64,000 nt of DNA from Yponomeuta sedellus. Lineage: Eukaryota > Arthropoda > Insecta > Lepidoptera > Yponomeutidae. Numbering within the stretch: position 1 is the stretch's first letter; every line of letters begins with the position of its first letter. The stretch is taken from the NCBI GenBank assembly GCA_934045075.1, contig OW203740.1, positions 20,039,878 to 20,103,877 of the forward strand, read 5' to 3'. Under the pieces are notes generated by a model. The model saw only the letters and a list, made by a program, of their open reading frames with translations. It made no database searches and had not been told where the DNA came from. Below, piece by piece: positions 32,950 through 42,514 of this stretch. A program made the position numbers and the translations under genes.

Positions 32950-34095
32950 ACAAAACATTGCAATACGTATTACTCAGACCGGATTTTTCAATAGTCAGAC
33001 AAAACTCTGTCACTGTCTTATCGTATGATTTAGACAGTGACAGCATGCAATTCACTCCCCAGGCAATCTTCATCCGACGACTGAAAAGCCGGCCCCTAGT
33101 TATAAGCTCAACAATCGCTCAGTACATTTCTGATATAAGAAACTAATTTGAATATTTTCTTAATTTTTGATGTAATTATTTTTTTATTAATTATTTAAAG
33201 TTTTGTAAGTATAACGTCACCACTGGCACTATGAACTATGTTCATTGAATTTATTCATAATAAAAAAAAGTTGACGATTGACAAATGTTTTTGTTGACGA
33301 TTTTTTTTTTAATATTTGCAGGCAATGGAACTACCGCTTTAGAGCCAATGATCACGTCATTGAAAGAAAAATGAAGTGAAAATTATTTTGCGCTAAATAT
33401 TAATAATCCGTTTTTATTTTACCTATTTAAACCCCTAATAGTAATCAGTATCCCTATTCCTCGAAATGGTTTTCACTTTACGACAATCGATACCTCCCTG
33501 ATCAATGCCCATAGAAGTTGAAAGCATTTTATTCATGTACCAAGACAGAGTGTCGAGGCATTAATCTTGGTAGCGCAGATTTTTAGCCACTACTCATGAT
33601 GAAACACTAAAAACAAACTTCTAAAACCCTATTTAGAGGCTAAAAATTTCGAGACGTCATATTACAAGCGATAGGCGCATTCAATACCTTTCATTTAAGA
33701 TATTATTTCTCCTAATCGGTCTAACCGTTCGGCCTCCGAGTGGTCGTAATGAACCATGCGCACGTACAAACATAGGTACATGCACGAAAAACATAGCTCT
33801 CAAAGAACAAAGGTAAAGGCCTTTCTAAACGAAATAAATACTGACAACGCTGCTAAAAGTATTGCCGAGCATCAGCCTGATGAATTGACAACTGTTCAAC
33901 CTTTACATCAATTTACTTACTCCGTTACGTTACGGGCGACTCTAGAATAAAAGTGTAAGCATTGATGTGCTGTTAACTGTACAACCTACATAAAGGGCGC
34001 AACGTACAATACGATGTTGAATCACAAGATACTATCTTAACATACATTACTGCTCGCCATACAACGACGAATAATAATAATAACATTCATACAAC
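32950..34095. other. No supported gene in about 1.1 kb
   Basis: A SINE-A scrap lies at 33625-33650 (ctatttagaggctaaaaatt). Open frame 33756-33950 has no recognisable domain. Confidence 0.45.
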
Positions 34096-34107
34096 ACAAC
34101 CTAGTTG

Positions 34108-34724
34108 TATTTTCTAAGGTTAACACGAGCAGTAGACATAATTAAAACTGTTTTTATACGGATTTATGCTCGTTTATTAAATTTTTTACAATTTTCCAAC
34201 GTTTCGGCACTTTTTCAGGTGGCGTGGTCCCGGATGACTGAGGTGACAGGTGTCTTTTAGAAATCATTAACGGTTACTTTACTACCCTCGGCAAAAATTA
34301 CAAAAGTTAATTATGAAGTTACGTTCCAAAACAGACAAACCAATTATTTTTTATATAAAGTCAACAATATTGATTATTAGTAATTGAAGTTAAAATTAAA
34401 TTTATAAACAAATTACTTTATATGAACTTAAAGATACTGATTATTAATTGAAATTAAATTTATTTTTATTATTTATTCTACAGTCACACTTCTAGCAAGG
34501 GAGTCTCATGCACTTAAGCACTGGTTCCCATGCTACCGGTGGTTGGAACATACCGGTAGCATGGGAACCAGTGCTTAAGTGCATGAGAACGTAACTTCAT
34601 AATTAACTTTTGTAAATTTTGCCAAGGGTAGTAAACTAACCGTTAATGATTTCAAAGTGCCGAAACGTTGGAAAATTGTAAAAAATGTAATAAAAGAGCA
34701 TAAATCCGTATAAAAACAGTTTTA
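34108..34724. mobile_element. FB-J fold-back element, 617 bp, 12-bp TSD
   Basis: Outer arms start with the asymmetric tail tattttctaaggttaacacg on the left, then attaaaactgtttttatacg; the right arm ends atccgtataaaaacagtttt. Inside is a perfect 36-bp hairpin (34504-34539 with 34553-34588). Arms include caacgtttcggcactttttc and its complement. TSD acaacctagttg at 34096-34107 and 34725-34736. Non-coding. Confidence 0.85.
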
Positions 34725-34737
34725 ACAACCTAGTTGG

Positions 34738-34866
34738 TCAAGTGCCTGGTTCCAAATTAGGATACCCTGTGCTATAGTTACCAGCAAGCGCGTCACAAAT
34801 GAAAATACACCCAGACTGAGGCCACTTGTACAAATGTACGGCAGATTCCAGTGGAACTCGAACCTG
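34738..34866 (-). mobile_element. SINE-E-like fragment
   Basis: caaattaggataccctgtgc and gttaccagcaagcgcgtcac, then a head remnant ccagtggaactcgaacctg. Confidence 0.6.
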
Positions 34867-34867
34867 T

Positions 34868-35075
34868 TATACAATTATATTATTTTTAATGCAGTAACCC
34901 GTGCTAAGGACAATTTTAAAAACCTATTTAGAGGCTGAAAATTCCACCCATGCCGGGATTCGAACCCGCGACTTCTGGCTATCCGTGCCAGCGCTCTTCC
35001 AACTGAGCTAACGGGCGACTCACCGGCATCAGTGAAATTTCAAACCTCTTTACAATACTCTCTGCATTACTTATT
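34868..35075 (-). mobile_element. SINE-A, antisense, 5'-truncated
   Basis: Complete antisense tail and tRNA-like head (about 34953-35019; B box ggattcgaacccg), then the first part of the body up to tctctgcattac. Confidence 0.8.
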
Positions 35076-35079
35076 ATTA

Positions 35080-35370
35080 TTTCGTATTACGTAATCACGA
35101 TTACTTACATATCAATAATTAATCAAATTAATAAATAATTTATTGTATCTTAAGATTTAATATTATCGTATCATCGCCGTGTGTGCCGCCCTTTCTTCCA
35201 ACCTAATATCCGTAACGGCCGCCGCGCGCGCCGGGCCACACAAAATATCTCAACCATACAATTATTTGTCAAAAAATATTAGTCTCATTAGCTCGTCGCG
35301 TGATTCCCTTGTATAAACCGTGGACACCGTATAGAGAAGGAATGCGACAGAGAGTTACGTCTGAATCACA
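35080..35370. other. No gene; CG-rich patch at 35165-35240
   Basis: ccgccgcgcgcgccgggcca stands out in an AT-rich neighbourhood. Function unknown. Confidence 0.35.
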
Positions 35371-35374
35371 TGCA

Positions 35375-35903
35375 ATATCGATATCAACCCTTGTATGTCC
35401 CCACTGACCATACTCCACCACGGGGGCCAAGCCGGGTTGGTAGAGGATTGTAAGACAGTGGCGGGTCTTACTGTCAGAAGCTATCAAGCCGCCCATAAGA
35501 CCTCTGATATGGCTTCTTCATCAGGCTATATTATGTAGTCCACTGCTGGACATAGCCCTCCCCTAATGAGCGCCATAGCGCCTTGTCTTCAGCTTGCCGC
35601 ATCGATATGGCTTAGCGATTGCCATTACATGACAGCCGGCACCAACAGCTTAGCGGGCATTGCGAAGCACGGAAGCGCTCGGAAAAAATCCACTAGTGGT
35701 AGCCAAGGGACGGTCACCCATCCTGCACCTGACAGCGCCTGTTACCGCTTAACTCAAGTGATTAATTCTTACTTAGTAATCAACCCACCATGAGGCCTCT
35801 GACATGGCTTAACGACTGCCATTACATAGCAGCCGGCACTTGTCTTTTGTATTCCAATTCCAGTGATTCCAATCACTCGGTTCGACTTAGTCACGAGCAC
35901 TTT
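35375..35903 (-). mobile_element. Composite SINE-B (same junction as 8108-8536) with LINE insert
   Basis: Antisense SINE-B with a deletion of the ggggcacgggtctcttcctg block. It continues through the 5S-like head and the attcttacttagtaatcaac linker into a second internal segment ending gccggcacttgtcttttgta. A further head scrap is at 35860-35903. Interrupted at 35516-35603. Confidence 0.75.
35516..35603 (-). pseudogene. 88-bp RTE LINE insertion with 10-bp TSD
   Basis: The complement reads MRQAEDKALWRSLGEGYVQQ, then WTT and stop, then the 3' end ataatatagcctgatgaaga. TSD gatatggctt at 35506-35515 and 35604-35613 within SINE-B, whose other copies show the empty site. It is an extremely 5'-truncated LINE. 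Confidence 0.85.
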
Positions 35904-36192
35904 GGTATGGCCTTCTGCGTTGTGTCTGCCTACAACGTTGGGCCAGCAATTAACTGAAATGGCTTTCGATACCAACAGAAGGGACAATTTACATATTTTC
36001 GCCCCTCCACCCTTGTTCAGACGCGCGTTTCGTCCCTTTTCCGATTGACCATAACGGGGAATGTGTCAATTTTTCCTGTGTTAATTGTCGAAACGATTTG
36101 ACTGTACAGTGGAGTGGTCTTTAGGGATTTTGTGAAAGATTTTCACATTGCTTTATGACTTTTTCATTGTTAGAAGTATGTAGTTTAGCTCT

Positions 36193-36514
36193 CGAGGCCG
36201 GGTCGAACCGGGTGATAGAAATCAATCTCTTGAGTTAAGCAAAAACAGGTGTGGTCAGATGCAGGACGGGTGACCGTCTCGTGACTACCGCTAGTGGCAT
36301 TTCTACCGAGCGCTTCCGGGCTTCGCAAGGCATGCTAAGCCGTTGGTGCCGGCTGTTGTGCAATGACAGTCGCTAAGCCATGTCAGAGGCCTTACGGGCG
36401 GCTTGATAACTTCTGACAGTAAGCCCGCCACTGTCTTACAATCCACCACCAACCCGGTCTTGGTCCCCGTGGTGGAGTATGGTCAAAGGGGACATACAAG
36501 GGTTGATATCGATC
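36193..36514 (+). mobile_element. SINE-B, sense, near full length
   Basis: Head gagttaagcaaaaacaggtg and gcaggacgggtgaccgtctc, then the body, with a deletion near the 3' end, to gggttgatatcgat. Confidence 0.8.
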
Positions 36515-36667
36515 GAACTATGTAGTTTGAGAAGCAGTATGTGAAATAAAATTTATGTGTCTCCTGTTACAGCTATCCTTGAAATTGATGTATTTGTTTA
36601 ATTAATGTATTTGTTTATAATGGTATACCAAAGACTAAGTTTGGAGTTTTTTTGTAATAGTTTATAT

Positions 36668-36881
36668 AAGATAAGATAAGGTGTTTATTAGCATTCTTGT
36701 TGTTTATAAAGGTCTTAACTAAAATCACGGTTACAAACAAGAACCCTGCTAGGGCACGGCTAACTTAGGACTAACTAATACTACATATATTCTACCATAC
36801 TATAAGGAACATTGACTTAAAAGCATTTAAAACAGGCATAAATGTCTCTAAACTTAAACAATTAAAATACCTAACCAAAGA
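36668..36881 (-). mobile_element. 3' UTR and TTATC tail of the CR1/Jockey-type LINE
   Basis: Sequence downstream (antisense) of the stop at 36882. It ends with ataagataagataaggtgtt, an antisense TTATC repeat like the H tails. Confidence 0.6.
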
Positions 36882-37330
36882 TTACTCGTCGAAATATTCT
36901 TGAAGGGAATAATAACACTTCTGAATTAGGTGTTTATTAAGAGCATTCTTAAATAAATGGGGTTTCTGCTAGGACTGTATAGACTCTGGTAGACGGTTGT
37001 AGGTATATTTTGGCGGCCATTGAATGGGGACCATTGTGCACAAGATGTAATTTAGATGAGCATGTATCTAATCGCTTACGTGGTCTTAGGTTTTCAGGTC
37101 GTGAATAGACGGGGAAAAGAGTTTTGTTCTTTTTCACAGATGTGCATGCTTCTAAAATATACAGAGATGTTAAAGTGAGAATATTGAATTTAATAAAATA
37201 GGTTCTACAGCTTGTCATAGTGTCATGTTGGCTATTATTCTAATGCACCTTTTTTGTAACAAAAACAATTGTCTAGCATCCGTTCTGTTGCCCCAGAGAA
37301 GCACGCCATACGACAATAGTAGTAAATAAA
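36882..37330 (-). pseudogene. CR1/Jockey-type LINE reverse-transcriptase C-terminal region
   Basis: Three consecutive pieces in shifted frames: SYGVLLWGNRTDARQLFLLQ KRCIRIIAN (about 37318-37225), then SCRTYFIKFNILTLTSLYIL ... RPENLRPRKRLDTCSSK ... MAAKIYLQ (37212-36952), then FKNALNKHLIQKCYYSLQEY FDE and stop (36882). The YGVxxWG, QKRCIRII, LTLxSLYI and FKNALxxxL motifs match the end of the RT ORF in CR1- and Jockey-group LINEs. At least two frameshifts. Confidence 0.75.
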
Positions 37331-37334
37331 ATCT

Positions 37335-37825
37335 TATCATTTTAATATTTTTTTATTAAGTCCCGTTTAATATAACAACTATGTTTCCATCCCCCCCCCC
37401 CAGTCTCGGAAAAAATATTTTTGATCTTAGAAAAGCCGTTTTTATCCGCTAGAGAATAAAGTACATAAATTGAATTTAGAACGTCGAACGCACTATGTTT
37501 GTGAATTCAATTCATCATTAACCTTTTTACAACATACTTACGTACTGCGTACTTATTTTTTTAAATTGCCTTGTTTTCATGTCATATAGTTAAAACTTTT
37601 TGTTTTGCATTCAGTCATTTCCTCGCTGAGGTGGGATGGTTAAATACGTGTTTTGCACTTGAGTCCAAAGATTTTTCACCTCGTGGTGTTCTGATTCCCC
37701 TGCTAACGCTCAGGATTCTTATTTGAGAATTCTTCGATTGTCGGTGATCAAAATTGAGCACGCGATTAAAAAGCAACTTTACACTCTTGAATAACATATA
37801 ACTATTGTAAGATTGGTGGCACTGG
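37335..37825. other. No feature recognised
   Basis: Includes a C-run at about 37388. A minus-strand open frame (37615-37929) mostly lies over LINE-I and unknown sequence. Confidence 0.4.
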
Positions 37826-37935
37826 AAGGTAAAAAGTACCCGCAACAGCGAATAACGAACTGTCAGGATTGTGGCAAGTGGCAGTCCCTGGTTTCTGCCT
37901 ACCCCTCTGGAATACAGGCGTGAGGTCATGTTAGG
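37826..37935 (+). pseudogene. LINE-I 3' end of ORF
   Basis: taaaaagtacccgcaacagc, then in frame CQDCGKWQSLVSAYPSGIQA and stop at 37923-37925. The same C-terminus occurs at 51568 and 62870. Confidence 0.7.
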
Positions 37936-37937
37936 TT

Positions 37938-38020
37938 ATGGCAACCTCTGTGGCGCATTTGCCTACCACGCGAGCGATCCCGGGTTCGATCCCCGGCTGG
38001 GGACAAAAAAAACACAGGTC
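37938..38020 (+). mobile_element. SINE-E, left half (split by Harbinger)
   Basis: tRNA-like head ctctgtggcgcatttgccta with B box ggttcgatccc (37983), then ggggacaaaaaaaacacaggtc. It resumes at 39143 with gatgtttacatgtttgtcat. Confidence 0.8.
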
Positions 38021-38278
38021 TAAGGGCGACTTGCACCACGGGCTTAAATAGCATTTAACTTTATGATAAACAGAATTTTCAATTTAAATCACTGTTTCGT
38101 CATGCACCATAAAACGTCAGTGCTTAAGTAACGTTTAACAACTGTCAAAGTTAAATACCCGATATCGCCTATTTAGCGGAGCTAAATCGTGTTTAGTGAT
38201 TGAAGAAACGTCAAATTGATCAAGCTGTCAATCCATGATTTCCGCTACGAACGAACGAATACTCTATTTTGAAAACAC

Positions 38279-38446
38279 ATGGATTATTCCGATGACGATG
38301 AATTCATTGTGGAGTTTATAAGTCGGCCCATAATGAGGGAAATTTTTCCGCGCACAAACCTTTTCGAAGCCCTTTCTGAAGAAAAGTTTCAACGCCGGTT
38401 CAGATTAAAAAAAACAACTGTTTTGGCATTGGTTCTACTACATTAA
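38279..38446 (+). pseudogene. Harbinger transposase N-terminal remnant
   Basis: 55 codons: MDYSDDDEFIVEFISRPIMR, then a segment containing NLFEALSEEKFQRRFRLKKT TVLALV. The F..RFRLxKxTVL.L pattern is the conserved start of PIF/Harbinger DDE transposases. The catalytic domain is deleted; the frame stops at 38444, where it runs into the antisense Myb-like remnant. Confidence 0.7.
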
Positions 38447-38516
38447 CCAGCAGATCTTGCTCTTCCCTAGTGGAGTTGGGTGCACGGTTTCTACCTTTCT
38501 TGTTTTGCTCACTCAT
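38431..38516 (-). pseudogene. Harbinger Myb/SANT-like accessory gene, N-terminal remnant
   Basis: Starts at 38516: MSEQNKKGRNRAPNSTREEQ, then DLLVNVVE, followed by sequence antisense to the transposase remnant. R-APN-T-EE--LL is typical of the Myb/SANT-like DNA-binding protein encoded by Harbinger elements next to the transposase. The two genes converge on a deletion joint near 38436. Confidence 0.65.
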
Positions 38517-38715
38517 TATAATTAACAAAGCAAACAGCAAAATAAAAGTTCGAAAGCTGTCAAAAAGTTGATCACGTTTCAACTCACGCAGACTCTTGTC
38601 ATGAATTCATAGACAAACTAAACGTGTTACATTGAAAAGCTTTCGCCAGTTCTTATCATCGAGAGACAACGTATAACGAAACGTTCTGTGCTGTTTAACC
38701 GACAAATTTAGTAAA

Positions 38716-38999
38716 TTTAAAAACCTATTTAGAGGCTAAAAATTTCACCCATGCCGGGATTCGAACCCGCAACCTCTGGCTATCCGTACCAGCGCTCTAC
38801 CAATTGAGCAAATGGGCGACTCACGACATCAGTGAAATTTCGAACCTCTTTACAATATTCTCTCAATTGGTAGAGCGCTGGTACGGATAGCCAGAGGTTG
38901 CGGGTTCGAATCCCGGCATGGGTGAAATTTTTAGCCTCTAAATAGGTTTTTAAATTTGTTCCTTAGCACGGGTTAGTGCATTAAAAATAAAAATAGTGT
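38716..38999. mobile_element. Fold-back SINE-A inside Harbinger, 12-bp TSD
   Basis: Antisense head (about 38747-38818) and the first body bases, joined at about 38864 to a sense head starting at caattggtagagcgctgg, then the sense tail. TSD aaatttagtaaa at 38704-38715 and 39000-39011. Confidence 0.85.
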
Positions 39000-39142
39000 A
39001 AATTTAGTAAAATATAATTTAAAAAGCTTCGTGCAAGACACCTCTAATCATATTTATGCTAAACGTGTTTAGTGAGTTAATCATGTTTAGTTAATTGTAT
39101 TTAGTAAGCTGTTTAATGGAAACGTGGTGCAAGTCACCCTTA

Positions 39143-39240
39143 GATGTTTACATGTTTGTCATGTCGTTGTTTCTGGTACCCACGACACAGGTATCCTAGT
39201 GTGGGGCCAGAAGCAATGTATGTGCCAGTAGGTACATGTT
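39143..39240 (+). mobile_element. SINE-E, right half
   Basis: gatgtttacatgtttgtcat, cccacgacacaggtatccta and agcaatgtatgtgccagtag. Continues 37938-38020. Confidence 0.75.
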
Positions 39241-39568
39241 ATGTAGTTTAACTATATGTAAACAGTCTCCTACATTGATTTTACAGCCGAGAGGAGGATG
39301 TATGGGGAAACAACACGTAATTTACTCCCCAACAACAGCCGCCGGGGTAGTTTTTGTACTGTTTAACGTACAGCGCATGTTTACGACACATTACGGGGGC
39401 CATAACGCTTTGTTTCCATGAAAGTGTAAGTGTAATGACTATTAATATTCTAACACCTTCGCCCGGCTCAATGAATATCCGATCATGCTGAAAATACACC
39501 CACGTGTGGCGCCAAATTCAGAAGCTTTTTTGTAGTATAATATTTATCCTTCACAGTGCGAATGAGTA

Positions 39569-40091
39569 AGCGCTCGTGGCCTATTCTAACCGAGTGATTG
39601 GAATCAATCTCTTGAGTTAAGCAACAACAGGCGCGGTCTAGTGCTGGATGGGTGACCGTCCTGAGACTACCGTTAGTGGCCTTTTTTCCGAGCGCTTCCG
39701 TGCTTCGCAAGGCACGTTAAGCCGTTGGTGCCGGCTGTCATGTATTGGCAGTCGCAAAGACATATGTCTTCTTGCATCGCAGGTAGGTTAGGCCATACTC
39801 CACCACGGCGGCCAATTCCGGGTTGGTGGAGGATTGTAAGACTGTGGCGGGCTTTACTGCCAGAAGTTATCGAGCCGCCCATAAGGCGTATGACATGTCT
39901 TTGCGACTGCCATTACATGACAGCCGGCACCAACGGATTAACGTGCCTTACGAAGCACGGTAGCGCTCGGAAAAAATACCACTAGTGATAGTTACGGGAT
40001 GGTCACCCTTCCAGCACCTGACCGCACTTGTTGTTGCTTAACCGTAGTGATTGATTCTAATCACTGGGTTCCACTAGGCCACAAGCGCTTC
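39569..40091. mobile_element. Fold-back SINE-B, heads outward
   Basis: A sense head with 5S-like box (cttgagttaagcaacaacag, gctggatgggtgaccgtc) runs to about 39763, then an antisense, almost complete copy (39767-40091). The joint contains the self-complementary aagacatatgtctt (39757-39770). Unlike 7103 and 10577, the heads are outermost. Confidence 0.75.
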
Positions 40092-40094
40092 GTA

Positions 40095-40425
40095 TTTAGG
40101 TAAGTATGCCAGTTAATCATTCCGAGACCACACACCAATCAGACCAACTGCTATCTGAGAGAGAATGGGTTTATTTAATTTGTTTAACCCCTCACTGCAG
40201 CGACCTTTAACCGTTAGATTAAATATTGGATTTAATTGCTAACCGCGGTACGCCGGACCGCGTCGACCTCACAGAGGAGGGTCATAGGTCATGATTGGTA
40301 CTTTCGTAGATAGTGTACTTTACTGGCCTTTTAGACCAACAGAGCATGAGAATATTGGACTAACAATCAACTTTTTTTTCTATAAAACTAGCTGACCCAG
40401 CGAACTTTAATTTTTTTTATTTTTT
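40095..40425. other. No feature recognised
   Basis: actagctgacccagcgaact at 40388 is a motif I recall from a common lepidopteran repeat; the copy is too short to classify. Confidence 0.35.
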
Positions 40426-40429
40426 TTTA

Positions 40430-40665
40430 TGTACGTACCAATGACTGTATTTTCTGAGTTAGGTACAGCAATAAGGCCGCCAATTGTACTGTATCTTTGT
40501 AATTATATTTTGTTTCTTTTTCCTGGCGTAAAATAAAGAATTTGTTAAAGTAATGAAGGAAAACATCGTAAGGAAACCCTTGTGTCTGAAGTGTTAACAA
40601 ACCTCAGCGCTTGCTACGCCCAACAGTGGCCCAACTATGAGGCTAAGTACGGAAATCTCATGTCT
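40430..40665 (+). mobile_element. M-type repeat interrupted by a LINE-H 3' end
   Basis: gtacgtaccaatgactgtat (M) is followed by a 3'-end segment, gcaataaggccgccaattgt to ataaagaatttg, and then M resumes with gaaggaaaacatcgtaagga and gtggcccaactatgaggcta. Confidence 0.55.
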
Positions 40666-40670
40666 ACAGT

Positions 40671-40888
40671 CTGTTAGCTTTTAGAATATACCTCGGGCTC
40701 TAGATTAGGCTTCGGTTTTCGCCGAAAGCACACGATTGTAATACTACATCCTGCTCTGTTTAAAACTTTTTTTCACTTCTTCGAGTTCCGATTTCGAAAT
40801 AAGTGTCATATCAGTTCTGATATTTCTATTACACGAATATATCCGATTCTATCCGATAGTAGCCGAGTTATACTCTAAAAGCTAACAG
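40671..40888. mobile_element. 218-bp MITE with about 27-bp imperfect TIR
   Basis: Left ctgttagcttttagaatata, then cctcgg; right ccgagttatactctaaaagc, then taacag. Non-coding; no obvious TSD. Confidence 0.65.
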
Positions 40889-40889
40889 A

Positions 40890-41130
40890 ATAAGTAACTA
40901 TGTTTGGCTCTATCTGTGTAAACGCACCAGAAGATAATGAAGGTCCAAATCGACACGTAGATTGATGAGATATTTTGAGAGAAAATGAGAAAACTTTTTC
41001 CTAGTTCTTTGTCGGCGGGCTACATAATTTTTCTTGAAAGCTGAAGGCCGTGGTCCGGTCAGGCATTGAAATATTAGACGTTTGGACAATAAACTGAAAG
41101 AACCTTACTAATAGTAAGGGTAGACTACCT
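40890..41130. other. No feature recognised
   Basis: Nothing supported. Confidence 0.4.
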
Positions 41131-41144
41131 ACTTCATGACATGT

Positions 41145-41412
41145 CTTCTTCTACTTCTTCTTCAGGCTATATTAGTCCACTGCTGGACATAGCCCTCCCC
41201 TAATGAGCGCCATAGCGCAAGGTTGTGCCATCATTGGGGGGTACTGCCCATAATCCCCACGCTGGGCATGCGGGTTGGGGATCGCAGTTTGGTGGAATTG
41301 TACTGCAGGGGCGCTGCTGCCCGCCCCATGGTTTGTGTCCCTTAGTCGCCTTTTACGACACCCGCGGGAAGAATTTGGGTGAAGAATTATTCTCTAGGCC
41401 GACACCACACAG
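41145..41412 (-). mobile_element. SINE-C, full length, with 10-bp TSD
   Basis: Antisense from the CTT-rich 3' tail and ggctatattagtccactgct to the head complement ending caccacacag. TSD catgacatgt at 41135-41144 and 41413-41422. Confidence 0.85.
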
Positions 41413-41444
41413 CATGACATGTGATTATGTGTATTTTACTAAAA

Positions 41445-41802
41445 TCGCTCGTAGCCCCGGCTGCCTGAGTGACCTTAAACGATCACGAAGGTTAAGCAAC
41501 ACAGGGCGCGTTCAACGCATGAATGGGTAAACCGTCTTTGACTAACGCTAGTGGCATTTTTCCAGCGGTTCCGTGCTTTGCAAGGCACTTTGAGGAGTTG
41601 GTGCCGGCTGCCGTCGATAGATGGCAGTCGTTAAGTAAAGTCAGAAGCCTTAGGGCGGCTTGAAAACTTCTGACAGTAAGCCCAGCCACTAGTCTTGCAA
41701 ACCTCCACCAATCCGGACTTGGCCCACGTGGTGGAGTATGGCCTTTACCTTCGTCAGGAAAGAGACCCGTGCCCCTTGATGGGGACATAAAGAGTTGATA
41801 AT
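41445..41802 (+). mobile_element. SINE-B, old diverged full-length copy
   Basis: Sense. Head aaacgatcacgaaggttaag and caacacagggcgcg, with atgaatgggtaaaccg: here the 5S resemblance extends upstream of the A box (gatcac-gaag). The body diverges moderately and ends near aagagttgataa. Confidence 0.7.
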
Positions 41803-41844
41803 TATTTATTTTACTAAATGCGAAGGAAGGCATTGTGTGGAAAC

Positions 41845-41945
41845 CTGAGTATCAGATTTGTTAGTATACTCCGCGGTGGGCACGCGTGATAATTAAGCCC
41901 ATCCCATTACTGAGAGAAAGCTTGTGCCCGTGGGATGTATAAAGA
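41845..41945 (+). repeat. M/RTE-type SINE middle fragment
   Basis: ccgcggtgggcacgcgtgat, aattaagcccatcccatt and gagagaaagcttgtgcccg. It matches 50468-50545. Confidence 0.5.
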
Positions 41946-41994
41946 CGAAAAACCTTACGTAAAACTTGTTTTCTTAATGTTTCTAATTTCAGGG

Positions 41995-42090
41995 CCAGGC
42001 CACGAGCGCTTCGAAATACACCCATACTGAGGCCATTTTTTCAAAAGTACAGCGGCTTCCAGTGGGTATCGAACCGTTATACTGCGACGC
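41995..42090 (-). mobile_element. SINE-B edge plus tRNA-like head remnant
   Basis: ggccacgagcgcttcgaaat, then acacccatactgaggccatt and cagtgggtatcgaaccg. Confidence 0.45.
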
Positions 42091-42445
42091 CTGTGTAGAT
42101 GGATATCAGTTAAAGAAACCCCTTGCTGTCTCTTCTAACATGACACCAACATATCTCTTTTTAATGGCCGAAATTTTATTCTAAATGGCCTGTGAAATTA
42201 ACGACAGTATTCCAAACCTAATTTGAGTACACGCATTCATGGGCAATTTAATACAATAAAAACGGACCTGTTGAGAGCCATATTAAGCTCTCATTCTCGC
42301 ATAAGCAAAGAAAAATTTCAGCATTTGATTAAACAAGCGTGCGCTAAAGTGGACTTGTATGGCTAGCAAACTTTGATCCAAGAAACCAAGAGCGAGTCAA
42401 AATCAAATTAAATCAAAAATGCTTTAGTGACGCAAAAAAAAATGA

Positions 42446-42512
42446 AAACTTACGACACCCGCGGGAATAATTTGGGTTGGTGCTATTATCTAAGTCGACA
42501 CCACACAGTATT
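42446..42512 (-). mobile_element. SINE-C head only
   Basis: cttacgacacccgcgggaat, gtttggttggtgct-like sequence and gtcgacaccacacagta: the 5' end of the family with the 3' part missing, which is unusual for a retroposon. Confidence 0.6.
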
Positions 42513-42514
42513 CT

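Larger units (their letters stand above)
38024..39139. mobile_element. Non-autonomous PIF/Harbinger transposon inside SINE-E
   Basis: Left TIR gggcgacttgcaccacg (38024-38040); the right end complements to gggtgacttgcaccacg (39123-39139), 16 of 17 identical. Flanked by TAA (38021-38023) and TTA (39140-39142), compatible with the TWA target duplication of Harbinger. The interior holds N-terminal remnants of both Harbinger genes and a later SINE-A insertion. Without the SINE and its duplication it is about 820 bp. Confidence 0.8.

Noticed and set aside
36861..37000. Separate small gene downstream of the CR1/Jockey-type fragment
   Set aside because: The reading FKNALNKHLIQKCYYSLQEY FDE continues the LINE ORF after a frameshift.
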